A stretch of 31,161 bases of DNA, from positions 141,463,523 to 141,494,683 of the forward strand of contig CM044490.1 of the NCBI GenBank assembly GCA_024364805.1, read 5' to 3'. Positions 10,533-20,892 of the stretch are shown piece by piece. The position numbers and the translations under genes were made by a program. The stretch is from Euprymna scolopes (lineage: Eukaryota; Mollusca; Cephalopoda; Sepiida; Sepiolidae). The notes under the pieces are model-generated. The model ran no database searches, was not told the origin of the DNA, and saw only the letters and a list, made by a program, of their open reading frames with translations. Position 1 is the stretch's first letter. Every line of letters begins with the position of its first letter.

Positions 10533-10947
10533 TGAGAGGCAAAAAAGATATATAAATGTCTATGAGAAAGTTGAAGGGCTTCAGTTCAGTTCACTATATT
10601 TGGCAAAAATTGACACAATCATGCTTTAGTTATATAGGGAAATAGAAATCTACACAGAAACAGATGCAGTAACCCCAAACCTATCCAATTTTGTCTTGAA
10701 TCATCGTTGGCGCAGTTAGTACATCTCGTTTAAGTCCATTCCAAGGCTCACAGACTGACTGAGAAAGTGCCCCCATCCTCCAGTTCAATCAAAATCTATG
10801 CTGAAATAGGTTCAGATCATTCTTGCACAACCCTTTCTTTGACACCATTTTGAGTGCTCTACTGATTCTTCGATTTGAAGTGTTTGGACCAATCATTGGA
10901 AACAAGAAAGAGAATCCTCTTGATTCATATTTCTTATCTCTCTCTAT
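10533..10947. other. Unannotated spacer between two Helitrons
   Basis: No gene is seen. Base composition is a little less A/T-rich than average. Confidence 0.4.
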
Positions 10948-11378
10948 CTCATATATATGTTACCTTGTCAGTCTATTTGTGTGAGTAAGGGTCTCTATGA
11001 AACTACTCTGTCAATGTTTGGTCTATAGACCTAAAATTTGATGTATAGGAAATTTGGAACTGTGGACAAATTCGATTTGTTCTTTAGCCTGTAAAATAGC
11101 TACCAACAGGTCAAAATTTAATAAAATTGGAACTTGGCAGGCGTAAGTGGACTAAACATGTTTCTTCTACGCATTTATATGCTAAAGTAATGTTTTTGTT
11201 TCGATTCTAGCCGACGGCACCGAAGTCATTATTTTTTAACTTGAAATCATTATCTATTGGGTACAATATAATAACTATTAGAAAATTGGTTCTATAATAA
11301 TAAATACAAATTCTACATGAATTAAAATATCATAATAAAGCGTATTTTACGACTAGGAAAGGTTGGGTAGCCTGCTAG
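10948..11378 (+). mobile_element. Non-autonomous Helitron (about 431 bp)
   Basis: It starts TCTCATATATATGTTACC with A before it, and ends GTAGCCTGCTAG followed by T. Its 3' part (ATAATAAATAC, AGCGTATTTTACGAC) matches the Helitron ends at 19268-19353 and 21480-21570. An internal CTCTGTCAATGTTTGGTCTA and ATAGACC match the 5' parts of the copies near 17.4 and 18.5 kb. A TTTCGATTCTAGCCG at about 11196-11210 is a remnant of the tRNA-like B-box seen in the relatives. Confidence 0.65.
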
Positions 11379-11699
11379 TATTCAATATTTCTGTAAGAAG
11401 TTTTTTAATTAAACTATTTTGATTTGAAACGATTTTAACTTTTAAACTATTTTAATTCTGATGCAAATATGGCTATGAGACTGGGATAAACGAAAGATTT
11501 ACTGTAATGACATTATCCTTAATCTGTATATTTCCTTTGACAGCCTCTTTGAAAATTACCAACACAAAGTTAAATTTTGATCTTATTTTATTTGTTGTAT
11601 TCGTCCTAATCAGATGCTACTCCGTGAAATGCAACACATACCTGTTGCAAAAACATAAACTTAGGTAGATGTTAAGCATCTGAAATTCTAACCTAGTGA
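11379..11699. other. AT-rich non-coding sequence
   Basis: Nothing recognisable. Confidence 0.4.
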
Positions 11700-11945
11700 T
11701 GAGTGTTGACCATGGTTGGTAACTCATTTAGAGCTTGTGACTTGATAAACACATGTCCCTGCCATGAAACAGGTTGGCATCTAGCTGTAAAACCCTGATT
11801 CAATCCTAACTATGACTATCCTAAGTAAATCCAATTGCTATCGATGATTTGTTACATAAGAACGACTGTTGTTTTGATAGACAAGTTTGAGTGACACCCA
11901 AGTGTAAGAGGTGGCTTCTAGACAGATTTTCTGTCTCTTCTAGCG
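11700..11945 (+). repeat. Possible SINE-type repeat
   Basis: GGTTGGCATCTAGCTGTAAA and CCCTGATTCAATCC (11772-11807) resemble a cephalopod interspersed repeat I remember with GGCTGGCATCTGGCTGTAAA. GATTCAATCC is also B-box-like. No A-box or flanking duplication is clear. Confidence 0.25.
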
Positions 11946-12028
11946 AAATTTAAATAGAGCAGACATGCTCAAGATGCCATTCGGAAAAAAAGAGTGCACA
12001 CTGTAGGAATGTGCAGCAAAACAAGCTA

Positions 12029-12579
12029 TGCATACGTATTATTTGGAAGATTCGGATAACTATTCTCAGCATCAGTGCTATTTTCACAATGTTCCAATGG
12101 ATGTAACTGCCGACCTTCTTCAGGTGTATTTTGTCAAACTCTGGAATCTTTCTGTTGAACCCGGTAATCTGCACAGAATTTTGAACAGAACCACAAAAAC
12201 CCTTGGCGAAGTAGATAAAGTACTTAGTTTTACTAAGTTGTAAGTCACACGCTTCTGGGGGGAGGGGGTCGAAGATTCAATCTGTGACGAGCATCGGTGC
12301 AGGCGACACTAAAACTACAATTGAAAAGGAATTCTTATCCAGTCATGATTTACAGAACGAGAGTATGCAATCACTATCAATTCTTCAAAGGGTTCCATTC
12401 GAAACGCCATGCAAATTCACAAGTTCAACAGAAAGATTCCAAAGTTCAACAAAATTACCCGAAGAAGGTCGGAGGATAAATCGACCTAAACGCTGTGAAA
12501 TTGACAAATAACACTTGGAATGAGAACAGTTGTCTAAATAATCCAAATGATACGAATTATCAATGTTCATTTCACAAAT
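12029..12579. mobile_element. Long-inverted-repeat element with a tRNA-like core
   Basis: The left arm (about 12029-12190) and right arm (about 12400-12575) are imperfect inverted repeats of roughly 165 bases. The left reads CGTATTATTTGGAAGATTCG, and then CTTCTTCAGGTGTATTTTGT. The reverse complement of the right reads CGTATCATTTGGATTATTTA, and then CTTCTTCGGGTAATTTTGTT. Both then share TGGAATCTTTCTGTTGAAC. The arms match the 1.3-kb element. The centre carries a tRNA-like segment and then a GGCGACA to GGAATTC to ATCC block also found at 22433-22500. The short frames inside are coincidental. Confidence 0.65.
12204..12284 (+). promoter_or_regulatory. tRNA-like Pol III promoter region inside foldback element
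   Basis: TGGCGAAGTAG at 12204-12214 matches 10 of 11 A-box positions. GATTCAATCT at 12274-12283 is a degenerate B-box about 70 bases away. Between them ACTTAGTTTTACTAAGT can form an anticodon-arm-like hairpin. The arrangement parallels 22314-22395. Confidence 0.45.
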
Positions 12580-12908
12580 TCGGAAACAAGCTGCCAATCT
12601 GTCTTTTTCTCATGCATACACAAGTAACCCATTTCACTTCTTTTTCTGTGACTGTATTTCTCTTTGTAATAAAAATTTATAAAAATTAACATCGTCGTTC
12701 GAGTGGTTTTGCCAACAGAAAATCAAGAAATCTGAGTTCCTGCCGGATGTATAATAATTTAAACATGCATCAGTAAGCAAAAGTAGAGCAAGCATCTTGT
12801 GAAACACATGCATCCACTAGATATGCTTGAGCGTATATAATTTAAAACAATGTTGAAAGAAACCTTGCTTAATTATTGGAATTCTTTTTTTAAGATGAGT
12901 AATTTGTA

Positions 12909-13176
12909 TATTTAGTTGCGGACTATTATCCTTATCTTTTATAGTTGTTGTTTTTAACAACGTTTCGGTCAACCATAGTTCTGGCCTTCGTTAGTTGGCC
13001 AAAACCCGGTGAGACGACAACAACTATGGAAGGCAGTAATTACTGAAGATACAGTTGAAGATTCAGGATTCCTATCCCATCGCAATTATTTACCTGATGA
13101 AGGTTAGAGGAATAATTGGCCGAAACGTTAAAAGCAACAAATATAAAAAATGAGGATAATAGTCCGAAATAAATAA
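12909..13176. mobile_element. Foldback element with about 85-bp arms (268 bp)
   Basis: The left arm reads GCGGACTATTATCCTTATCT, then AACGTTTCGGTCAACC. The right arm, reverse complemented, reads TCGGACTATTATCCTCATTT, then AACGTTTCGGCCAAT. The middle (GACGACAACAACTATGGAAG and onward to CCTATCCCATCGCA) matches 22435-22504 in the larger element. It lacks the tRNA-like segment, so it looks like an internal-deletion derivative of the 22-kb element. Confidence 0.7.
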
Positions 13177-14143
13177 GTAAAAAATAAAAGAAAGAAACCT
13201 TGCTAGCATTATCTTGCACCTAAAAGGAATTGTCACCAATAGGCCAAACATTATATTTTAACATCAGCAATAGACCCAACATTATAAATTTTACATCCGC
13301 ATCCAAATGGTTTTGTAAACAGACGACCCAGAATCCAATCGATCTGAATGAAAAAGAGTTGAATGTGACAACAGTTATGTTAATTTAAGTTTATGAAAAA
13401 AATTTAGACAAATGAGGATAGACCAACATTAAATCAACGCCCAGCAGTACTTTACTCCTAATCATGCAACACTAATCAGTCTCAAATCCGGATACTATAT
13501 GGTAGGAGATATGTAACAGAGCACGTATACAAAAGCATATGAAATGAGAAATTACGTCAAGGTAAGGAAATGAAAAGACTATAAAAAAGATCATGTTAGA
13601 GACGTTGGTGACGTCATGACCGTAACAAGAAGTCATACATGGCAGAAGAATGATGACATAAATGTCGTTGTTACAGAAAAATAAGAGTTATTACTTGTCT
13701 TATATTCCATGAGATGAACTCTGCTACAACGTGTCGGGTTCCGAGTGTCTACATGTACAACGTTATTTCTATTCAACAAGAGAGTTCAAGAAGAAAGTTC
13801 AACAAAAGAGTTCATCATCCTTTTTAGGAGTTTCAATTTAAAACCAACTTGATGCCTAACTAACCACTTTTTCATATTAACTGGTGACTTTTTATAAAGG
13901 CTTAAAAGCTACTGAAGGATAATTGTCACCGAGTTTGTCAGTTTGATGGTGAGTTGTGAAAAATAGTTGAAACTAGGCAAGATTTAATTTTTAGAAAATG
14001 GCACAAGAATATGTATACATTGCACTTGAAAATGACCATAGTGTATTCAGTTGGAAAGAAAGTCTGTTTATGGAAGTTCCATGTAACTCCTCGTGTACAG
14101 AGAAAGAAATAATTTTTTCTTTTTTTTTTTTTACAGTGGTTGC
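13177..14143. other. AT-rich non-coding sequence
   Basis: No gene is seen. A diverged direct repeat of about 30 bases (AATAGGCCAAACATTATATT at 13239, AATAGACCCAACATTATAAA at 13269) is present. TGACGTCA at 13610-13617 is a palindrome matching a CRE site, but one such site in 31 kb is not informative. Confidence 0.45.
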
Positions 14144-14217
14144 AACTAGACGAATTTTTATTGTAAATCTTTTACAGGAGGGACTCACAGATTGGAGCTC
14201 AGTCGAGCACTTACCAT
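14144..14217 (-). pseudogene. LINE C-terminal coding fragment
   Basis: CTAGACGAATTTTTATTGTA and then GATTGGAGCTCAGTCGAGCA align with CTAGACGAGTGTTTCTTGTG and then GATTGAAGCTCAGTCGAACA at 28673-28737. On the minus strand the encoded residues parallel RLSFNLWSALRQTFTRNTRL of that LINE. Only about 75 bases remain. Confidence 0.55.
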
Positions 14218-14399
14218 GAAAATAATGAGTAGATAAGGAGACTGTAGCAAAGCAAAAGGGCATCTCTTATTAGATTTGTGAGATAAATCTCATGAACTGA
14301 CCATGAGGTGTGGAGTACATGATGGCAGTGTTCTAATCCAAAGAAAGTTACATTCATATTCAACTTAGTATATCAGTAAATATATTTGTATTATTTTTT

Positions 14400-14470
14400 T
14401 ACACAGGCGACACCATATTATCAAGGCCACGAGGCCACCCAAGGATAAGGGTTGAAGAGTGTACAGTAGA
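14400..14470 (-). mobile_element. LINE 3' end running into an assembly gap
   Basis: GGCGACACCATATTATCAAG, GCCACGAGGCCACCCAAGGA and TAAGGGTTGAAGAGTGTACA match 28363-28422. Its minus-strand tail is the T-rich run at 14391-14400. By comparison with 28.4 kb the coding C-terminus should lie inside the gap. Confidence 0.65.
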
Positions 14471-14739
14471 NNNNNNNNNNNNNNNNNNNNNNNNNNNNNN
14501 NNNNNNNNNNNNNNNNNNNNNNNNNNNNNNNNNNNNNNNNNNNNNNNNNNNNNNNNNNNNNNNNNNNNNNNNNNNNNNNNNNNNNNNNNNNNNNNNNNNN
14601 NNNNNNNNNNNNNNNNNNNNNNNNNNNNNNNNNNNNNNNNNNNNNNNNNNNNNNNNNNNNNNNNNNNNNNNNNNNNNNNNNNNNNNNNNNNNNNNNNNNN
14701 NNNNNNNNNNNNNNNNNNNNNNNNNNNNNNNNNNNNNNN
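14471..14739. other. Assembly gap (269 N)
   Basis: Unknown bases. Frames spanning it are artefacts. Confidence 1.
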
Positions 14740-16484
14740 TGAAAATAACGATACATCAGAGAAACTCGCAACATCTCTTAAATATCGAACACTTAATGTT
14801 CACAAAGAAATTATAAGTTAATTCTTGCATATATGCCTTTAATATTTAAAAATGTATACTCCTTAAGCAGTCAAAATTGTTACAAATAAATAAGTTCAAT
14901 GAAGATTTATTTTCGTCTTTCATTTCATACTGTAGAATAGCATTCCATTCACATGATTCTAATATCAATTTTAACATCGGCTATATCCACAATGAAACAC
15001 ATGTAATGAATTATGGAAAAAAGTAAATATAATAATTCGTTTAAATAAATGAATATAAAAAAATTAAAATCATACTTGTTGATTAATTTTTGTAGTAACT
15101 GGAATGTATTTTTACAGTTTATATATATAATTTCAGAATAATTTGCAAGTTTACACATTGAATAATTCTGTAAACTTAAAGCAAGTACAAATATTTATTT
15201 GACAATCCTAACAGATGAAAAAGCTCAAAAGAGAGAACACTGATATGATCCCTTTATATATAATGTGTGTGTGTGTACTAGTAAATGCTCATTTCAAGAC
15301 GTGTAAAATTACTTCCTCAAACAAAGCAATTTTGAACCACTTCTCTGTCTCATTACAAAAATCAAAATATGTCACTTTTCTAATTTTCATCTTTAAATTT
15401 TTAAATGTCAGGAAGTTCTAACAAAAATTGATTTTCAGTGAATCTTTCTTGTTTAGTGTCGAGTTACTACGGATCACATATTAGGCAAATCTGAGTTTTC
15501 GAATAAGAATCTGTGTGATAATGTGTGGATTTAAACCTGGTGTGTCTGTCCCTTAAAAGCGTTTCTGGCATGGCTCTTACCAGGTCCTTAGGGTTACATG
15601 ATAGGCATATCCCTTCTCATGAATGGTTTAATTAGGTCAGTTGTTGATAGGCTTGAGGATATTATTAATTCTCTCCAGAGATCTAATTATCTGAACTTAT
15701 CAGGGAATCATCAGCTAGAAAAATTAAACACTTTTGAAGAAGCGAACAGGCATCATATGTAAAAATATATCATTTATTTATCCATTAGGAAAAACATTAA
15801 AAAAAAAACTCAAGAGCTTAAAAAACTTAACAACTGCTGAATTCTCTCTCATGATAATAAAACACGAGAGAAACTAGTAAGCAGTTGTAAGAGAAAGAAA
15901 CAGGAATACGTATACAAAAACAGAGAACAAAAATTACTCGTTCTTGCTAGAGATTCATAATATCATTAAAAATTCCAAGCATACGGTTTTGACATGACAA
16001 CTTAATAGCCTCGATTTACTTGGCTCTCCACGAGGTCAAAGTCAGATAAAAAAAAATGTGGAGAAATCCAGCTCTAATAAAGGTGCAACAATCAGCTGTT
16101 GTAGTCATATTATGCTATTTAAAACCCTGGGAAATATTAATATTGTTTAATACTTATTAATAAAAATTCACACAGTCAGAGGAATATGACTTTTATGAAG
16201 GGCTCTACTCCCCTTTTAACCTGTTATGTATGAAACTAAATTAAACTAAATATAACGCACATTATATGCCGTTATGCCGAACAGCTGAGTTCCAAAACTT
16301 TTAATGACTGATTGATTTGTTTGTGAATGAATTCTGGTCATGCAAATATATAAACATACACACACATATCTAACCACATATAGAGATAAGTTCTAAGATA
16401 CGAACTCAATGTTCAGATAGCTATCTGCAAGTTTATGTTTTAAAAACTGCACATAGCCTGGGTTTTAAGCTTCTAACATAATTA
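14740..16484. other. AT-rich non-coding sequence
   Basis: No gene or known element is recognised. Short A/T-driven frames at 14949-15158 (minus) and 15215-15421 (plus) show no domain. The block at 15540-15720 is slightly less A/T-rich. Confidence 0.5.
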
Positions 16485-16491
16485 TTATATA

Positions 16492-16563
<72 letters not shown>
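16485..16563. repeat. (TA)n microsatellite
   Basis: A TA tract of about 79 bases with one TG interruption near 16497. Confidence 0.95.
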
Positions 16564-16566
<3 letters not shown>

Positions 16567-16581
16567 ATGAACAATGTCTGC

Positions 16582-16778
16582 TTAGAAAACTTTGATCTGC
16601 ACTGAAGGATTGATCCAATTTAGTTGTACGGTTCCTGCAAGCCAAACAAATCTAATGGAGTGAATTTTCAGCAAGTTTAATCGAATTTGAATTCCTGCTG
16701 TTGCCAAGCAAATGCCAGAACAGACTGTCACATGATCAATTCTCGGAACTCGTCGTTCGAAAAGAAAACCAGAATCAC
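16582..16778 (-). CDS. Candidate terminal exon of an unidentified gene
   Basis: On the minus strand the sequence TCTCAAAATTATTTTCAG, a good 3' splice acceptor with a pyrimidine-rich run, ends at 16779. It is followed by an open frame of about 65 codons (reading GDSGFLFERRVPRIDHVTVC at the start) that ends in TAA at 16582-16584. The other two forward frames of this strand are interrupted by stops. Composition is clearly less A/T-rich than the flanks. The middle is moderately hydrophobic, but I recognise no family. No poly(A) signal is visible before the TA tract at 16563. It could equally be a decayed repeat. An isolated ATG lies upstream at 16801-16803, but it is on the intron side of the acceptor. 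Confidence 0.25.
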
Positions 16779-16803
16779 CTGAAAATAATTTTGAGAAATA
16801 CAT

Positions 16804-16995
16804 AAGTCAGTGCTTGAAAAATTCTTTACCTTGCGATGGAAATGTAAAGGATGTTCATGGAATTATTTTGATGTATTTTGTAATTAAAAACAAAACAAAA
16901 ATGAACTTATAAGGAAGTTAATATGAAAAATGTATCTGAGCTATTGGAGATTGTTCTTTATTAAATGTTAATTAATTGTTAATATCGGCAAAACT

Positions 16996-16999
<4 letters not shown>
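16804..16999. other. AT-rich non-coding sequence
   Basis: Nothing recognisable. If the exon to the left is real, this is intron. Confidence 0.4.

Positions 17000-17054
<55 letters not shown>
17000..17054. repeat. (TA)n microsatellite
   Basis: An uninterrupted TA tract bordering the left copy of a tandem duplication. Confidence 0.95.
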
Positions 17055-17056
<2 letters not shown>

Positions 17057-17659
17057 TCCTATAAATTCGTTTTTCTTTTGTGTTTATTGATATTCATATT
17101 AAAAACCCTCTTTTCTATTTATTTAAAAAGAAAGTACAATTTTCTTATATCTTGGTTGTTGAATTGCATTCACTAGCAAAAGCTCTAGCTAATTTGCATA
17201 TTCTTTTAAACATTCATTTCAATTAATTCCCTATTAGTTGCTTCGGCTTTCTAATGGGATGATCATCTTTAGTTAACTATTACGTGCAATTATATTCATT
17301 AAGATAATCTACATTATTTATACTTGAATAATATTTGCGTAAAAAGTTTATAGTAAACACAAAATTGTTTCCATATATATTTATGTATACATATATATTT
17401 TTGCTTAACAAATTTTTCCTACCAAACTCCTTCTAGAGTTTTGGTTCTACAGACATGAAACTTCATATATAAGATATTTGAATCCATGCAAAACTTTATA
17501 TTTGGGTTTTAGCACGGAAAAATCGGTGCAAAAGTGTGAAAATTTTAAAAAAAATGAAATTTGCCTGGTGAAGGTCAAACGCCGGCATTACAAATGCATA
17601 ACGTAGTAGCTATTAATTAATGTTTTAATTTAATTTTTAGCCTTGCTTACATGTTTTCA

Positions 17660-17722
17660 TAGCCCAGTCATTGCGGCAGAGGCAAAATAAGTCGTCAGCT
17701 GAAAGTTTTGGTTTCGATTCTC
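17660..17722 (+). promoter_or_regulatory. tRNA-like segment in Helitron body (copy A)
   Basis: TAGCCCAGTCA at 17660-17670 is A-box-like (9 of 11). GGTTTCGATTCTC at 17710-17722 is B-box-like with one extra T. The spacing of about 50 bases is tRNA-like. The same segment is at 18721-18786 (weaker) and 21339-21393 (best). Confidence 0.45.
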
Positions 17723-17783
17723 GGTGGTGGCGCATGAGTCGTTTTTTAATACTTTTTAAATCATTACCATATATTGTATCCAA

Positions 17784-17958
17784 TCTATCTATCTATAAAA
17801 GTGAAAATGTCTCTCTCTCTCTTTTCTCTATGATAGTTAAGGAAGACTATTATACAGAAAGGCATTACTTTACTTATTCCCACTTTTTAATATATACATA
17901 TGCATATAACAATATGAACAGTACATAGGGCCCGAACAAAGCTGGGCGGAACTGCTAG
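17784..17958 (+). mobile_element. Short non-autonomous Helitron (175 bp)
   Basis: It starts TCTATCTATCTATAAAAGTG after A and ends CCCGAACAAAGCTGGGCGGA and then CTGCTAG before T. The 3' half (TAGTTAAGGAAGACTATTAT) matches the 3' end of the 7264-8233 Helitron, including GAAAGGCATTAC. It looks like an internal-deletion relative of that family. Confidence 0.75.
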
Positions 17959-17984
17959 TATATATATATATATGCTCCTATAAA

Positions 17985-18155
17985 TTTACAATATAGTAAT
18001 CATTAGTAATGAAAATTCGGTAAATTTGATAACTTATATAGAACGGCTCACCAAGAACTTATTTACATTAGACTTGAACACAACCACATTGTAGTCAGCC
18101 GGAAAGCAAGAAAACGGAAAACAATTCCACAGGCGTGCAGTTCTAAGAAAGAATA
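17985..18155 (-). mobile_element. LINE C-terminal fragment
   Basis: CAATATAGTAATCATTAGTA, then GAACGGCTCACCAAGAACTT and CCACAGGCGTGCAGTTCTAA, aligns with 28434-28592. It has neither the 3' UTR tail nor upstream coding sequence, so a simple target-primed insertion does not explain it. Transfer as an internal piece is more likely. Confidence 0.6.
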
Positions 18156-18720
18156 TTATTTTGTGTATTGATATTCATATTAAAAACACGTTTTTTCTAT
18201 TTATTTTAAAAGAAAATAAAACTCGGTTATATGTGGATGGTGGAATTGCATTCATCTGCAAAAGATCTAGCTAATCTGCATATTCTTTTAAACATTCATT
18301 TTAATTAATTTCATATTATGTTTTTCGGTTTTCTTTTGGGATGATCATCTTTAGTTAACTATTACGTGTAATTATATTCATGCATATATTCTACATGATT
18401 TATACTTGCATAATATTTAAGTAAAATGTTTATAGTAAACACAAACCTCTTTCTACATATATTTATGTATGTGTGTATATATTTGTTTTAAAAGTTTTGC
18501 CTATCAAATTCCTCTGTCAGCTTTTGATCTACAGACATAAAACTTAATATATAGGGTATTCTAACCCATGCAAATTTTTATATCTGTACAAAAGTGTGAA
18601 AATAAAAAAGAAATGGAATTTTCCAGTTGAAGGTCGAACGATGGCATTACGAATATGCACGTGTAACGTAATAGCTTTTGGTTCATGTTTTAAACTTTAG
18701 CCTTGCAGCAGACGTCTACA

Positions 18721-18788
18721 TAGCTCAAGCATTAACGTCAAAGGAAACAGTAAATTGTAAGCTAAACGTTTTGATTTTAATTCTCGGT
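18721..18788 (+). promoter_or_regulatory. Degenerate tRNA-like segment in Helitron body (copy B)
   Basis: TAGCTCAAGCA at 18721-18731 keeps most of an A-box. The B-box position reads TTTTAATTCTCGG and is degraded. It is homologous to the segment in copy A. Confidence 0.3.
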
Positions 18789-18849
18789 GCTTGCTCACGA
18801 GTCATTTTTTAAAAACTTTTTAAATCATCACTATATATTGGGTCGAATA

Positions 18850-19267
18850 TCTATATATCTATAAAAGTGAACGTGTCTGTCCGTGTGTGTATCTGTGTAC
18901 ATTTCCCTACGCAATAACTCTGTTAATTTTAAGTCTACAGACTCGAAATTTGATATACAGGGTACTGAGATTTGGGAAAAATCTTTGTAACTAGAAATTT
19001 GGTTGCTAATGGATCAAAGTTCAACGATTTGACTTTTGAGAACTCTACCAAACTCCTCCGCCAATTAAAGGTATAAACAATTGAAATTTTAGATGTAGGT
19101 TCCTTGGACATGGATCTAACTTAATAACTTAATTTGAGCCCAAAACAATGTTAAGGAGTCATAATAGAGGTGAAAGTCAAAAAAGATTTACCGTTTTCTT
19201 TTGTTTTTTGTTTTTTTGCTCAACGTACACCTCCAAACACCCGGACAATGCCGGGCTGGAATGCTAG
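18850..19267 (+). mobile_element. Non-autonomous Helitron nested in another Helitron (418 bp)
   Basis: It begins TCTATATATCTATAAAAGTG after A, and ends CACCCGGACAATGCCGGGCT and then GGAATGCTAG before T. Internally, GTCTACAGACTCGAAATTTG and ATTTGGTTGCTAATGG match one unit of the 7264-8233 array in reverse, and CCAAACTCCTCCGCCAATTA matches another. It therefore holds about two units. It interrupts the outer element, whose sequence resumes at 19268. Confidence 0.75.
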
Positions 19268-19350
19268 TAATATAATAAATACGAAATCTGCATTAGTTAA
19301 AATATCATATTTTAGCGTATTTTACGACCAGGCAATGCCGAGTGGCCTGG

Positions 19351-19353
<3 letters not shown>
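19268..19353 (+). mobile_element. 3' end of the outer Helitron
   Basis: TAATATAATAAATACGAAAT, then TTAGCGTATTTTACGACC and AGGCAATGCCGAGTGGCC, matches the 3' ends at 11290-11378 and 21490-21570. The terminal CTAG has become GTAG. Together with the body left of 18850 it forms the interrupted outer element. Confidence 0.65.

Positions 19354-19356
<3 letters not shown>

Positions 19357-19381
<25 letters not shown>
19357..19381. repeat. (TA)n microsatellite
   Basis: An uninterrupted TA tract directly after the outer Helitron end. Confidence 0.9.
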
Positions 19382-20582
19382 GCAAAAGAAAGGAATTTCT
19401 AATGAATAACACTAAAAAGAAATTTATTATGAACTTTTAAAAAAATAGTTGCGCAAATTATGCATTTAAATAGCTGTGCCTTTCGTCTGTGTTTTATATA
19501 CACTATTAAAAAAAACTACATTATATCATGTTTGATTTTAATAACATTAAACCATTTTAATGGTAATACAGGAATGATGAATGAATAAATCTTTTGTGCG
19601 TATTCATTCAGATTAGATTCATAATTTTGCTAATAAACAAAATGCAAAACCTACTTTTTTTTTTTTTTAATAATATCTTGTAGTGAACAAAAAAATGACA
19701 CCGATAAAGCCATTCCTCAAAATAATATATCACTCATTCCAGCATTGACATAATTCGTAGTCCAACCGTATTTGATACACATAAACTTTAGTCTATGTCT
19801 GACTCGTTTATGAATGTCCAATAGTCTGTTTTATCACTATTCAATGATAATCGCATCTGGATTCAAAACGCAAAATTGTCAAGAATTCGTCCTAATTTTG
19901 ACTATGATAACACTTTTTATTTCAAGCTTATTCTGAAAATTGTTTTAACAAACATAATATTTGAGACAACCCACAGATAAAAATTTCAGTGCTTGAACTC
20001 CACTGAATTAAGCCCACTCAGGATCACACTTCTGACTGGTGAGACGATCACTGAAATTCCCCAACTCATATTATTAATTCGCAATAAAACAAAGACTGTT
20101 GGATATTCATAACCGAGTTTGGTGGATAAGTCAAATATAAACTGAATTTTATTTGTCCATAATATGGTTGTATGACAAAAACACTGTCAGTATTATTTAC
20201 TTATATTTTCTGGGTAGCATTATTTTGGGTCACCCTGTACACATAACTTTTTTATATTTTTAATGCTACCTGCTAAAATCTAAAGAATCTACGTGTACCA
20301 ATACATACCATCTGTATCCTAAACCTCATAATAATTTGTATTGTATTTCTAGAGTTATAGTATGGGCATTGGAATCTTATTATTTATAGAATGCATGGTA
20401 CTTGTGCAGTTTATGGACTTTGTTATTCTTTGGATGAGATTTTCAATTTAAATTCAATATTAACGGTACCGTTTGTTTATTAAATTCTAAAGTGAAAGTA
20501 CAGAATAATTAACAAGATCCCCCGTTTCACATGTTATTATTTCAGCATGGTCCGCACAAGTATTGAATCTATATAATTGACG
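19382..20582. other. AT-rich non-coding sequence
   Basis: No gene is seen. GGGTCACCCTGTACA at 20229-20243 recalls the outer ends of some mariner elements, but no inverted partner was found nearby. Confidence 0.5.
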
Positions 20583-20869
20583 TTAGTCACGTGGTTTTAG
20601 ATTAAAGCTAGACAATCGAAAAGAGGGGATGACTTTCAAAAATATCAGCGAAAAAAGCGACCCCTCCTTGTAGAAAAGTGCCCATTTGAGGGTGAAGGAA
20701 TTCATATTTTTAGCCAATTTTTCGATATTTGTCGTCGAAGAGTCGACCTTGAAAACAACACAGATCAAGAAAATCCGTTGTCTCTGTTGAAAGTTTTAGC
20801 AGATATACATACAAACATACATAAATACATACATACATTTAAACAGACAGTTGAGATTTATATTATAGC
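20583..20869 (-). mobile_element. Truncated Helitron (5' part)
   Basis: Aligned with 10270-10532: AGGGGATGACTTTCAAAAAT, TGTAGAAAAGTGCCCATTTG, CCAATTTTTCGATATTTGTC, then a CATA run and GTTGAGATTTATATTATAG. The 5' TC has mutated to GC on the minus strand. The 3' part, including the terminal hairpin, is missing. Confidence 0.6.
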
Positions 20870-20892
20870 TATCAGAAGCACTCAGTGTCATT

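Larger units (their letters stand above)
17055..17973. repeat. Tandem duplication, copy A
   Basis: GCTCCTATAAATT at 17055 recurs at 17974, 919 bases on. Long colinear matches follow, for example ATTGATATTCATATTAAAAA, GGGATGATCATCTTTAGTTA and ACTATTACGTG. Both copies are preceded by a TA tract. Copy A carries an outer Helitron-like body (to 17783) interrupted by the short Helitron at 17784-17958. Divergence between copies is substantial, so the duplication is not recent. Confidence 0.75.
17974..19356. repeat. Tandem duplication, copy B
   Basis: Second copy of the block that starts at 17055. It differs by a LINE fragment replacing or inserted after the first bases (17985-18155), and by a longer nested Helitron (18850-19267). 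It retains the outer Helitron 3' end (to 19353), which copy A lacks. Confidence 0.7.

Noticed and set aside
13610-13617. TGACGTCA palindrome as a CRE-type regulatory site
   Set aside because: A single 8-mer with no promoter context is expected by chance or near-chance in 31 kb.
13590-13840. Less A/T-rich block considered as a possible solo LTR
   Set aside because: No paired ends, flanking duplication or primer-binding site could be supported.
14421-14821. Open frames of 117 and 120 codons
   Set aside because: They consist mainly of unknown residues from the assembly gap.
20229-20243. GGGTCACCCTGTACA as a mariner terminal repeat
   Set aside because: No inverted partner or TA target duplication was found.
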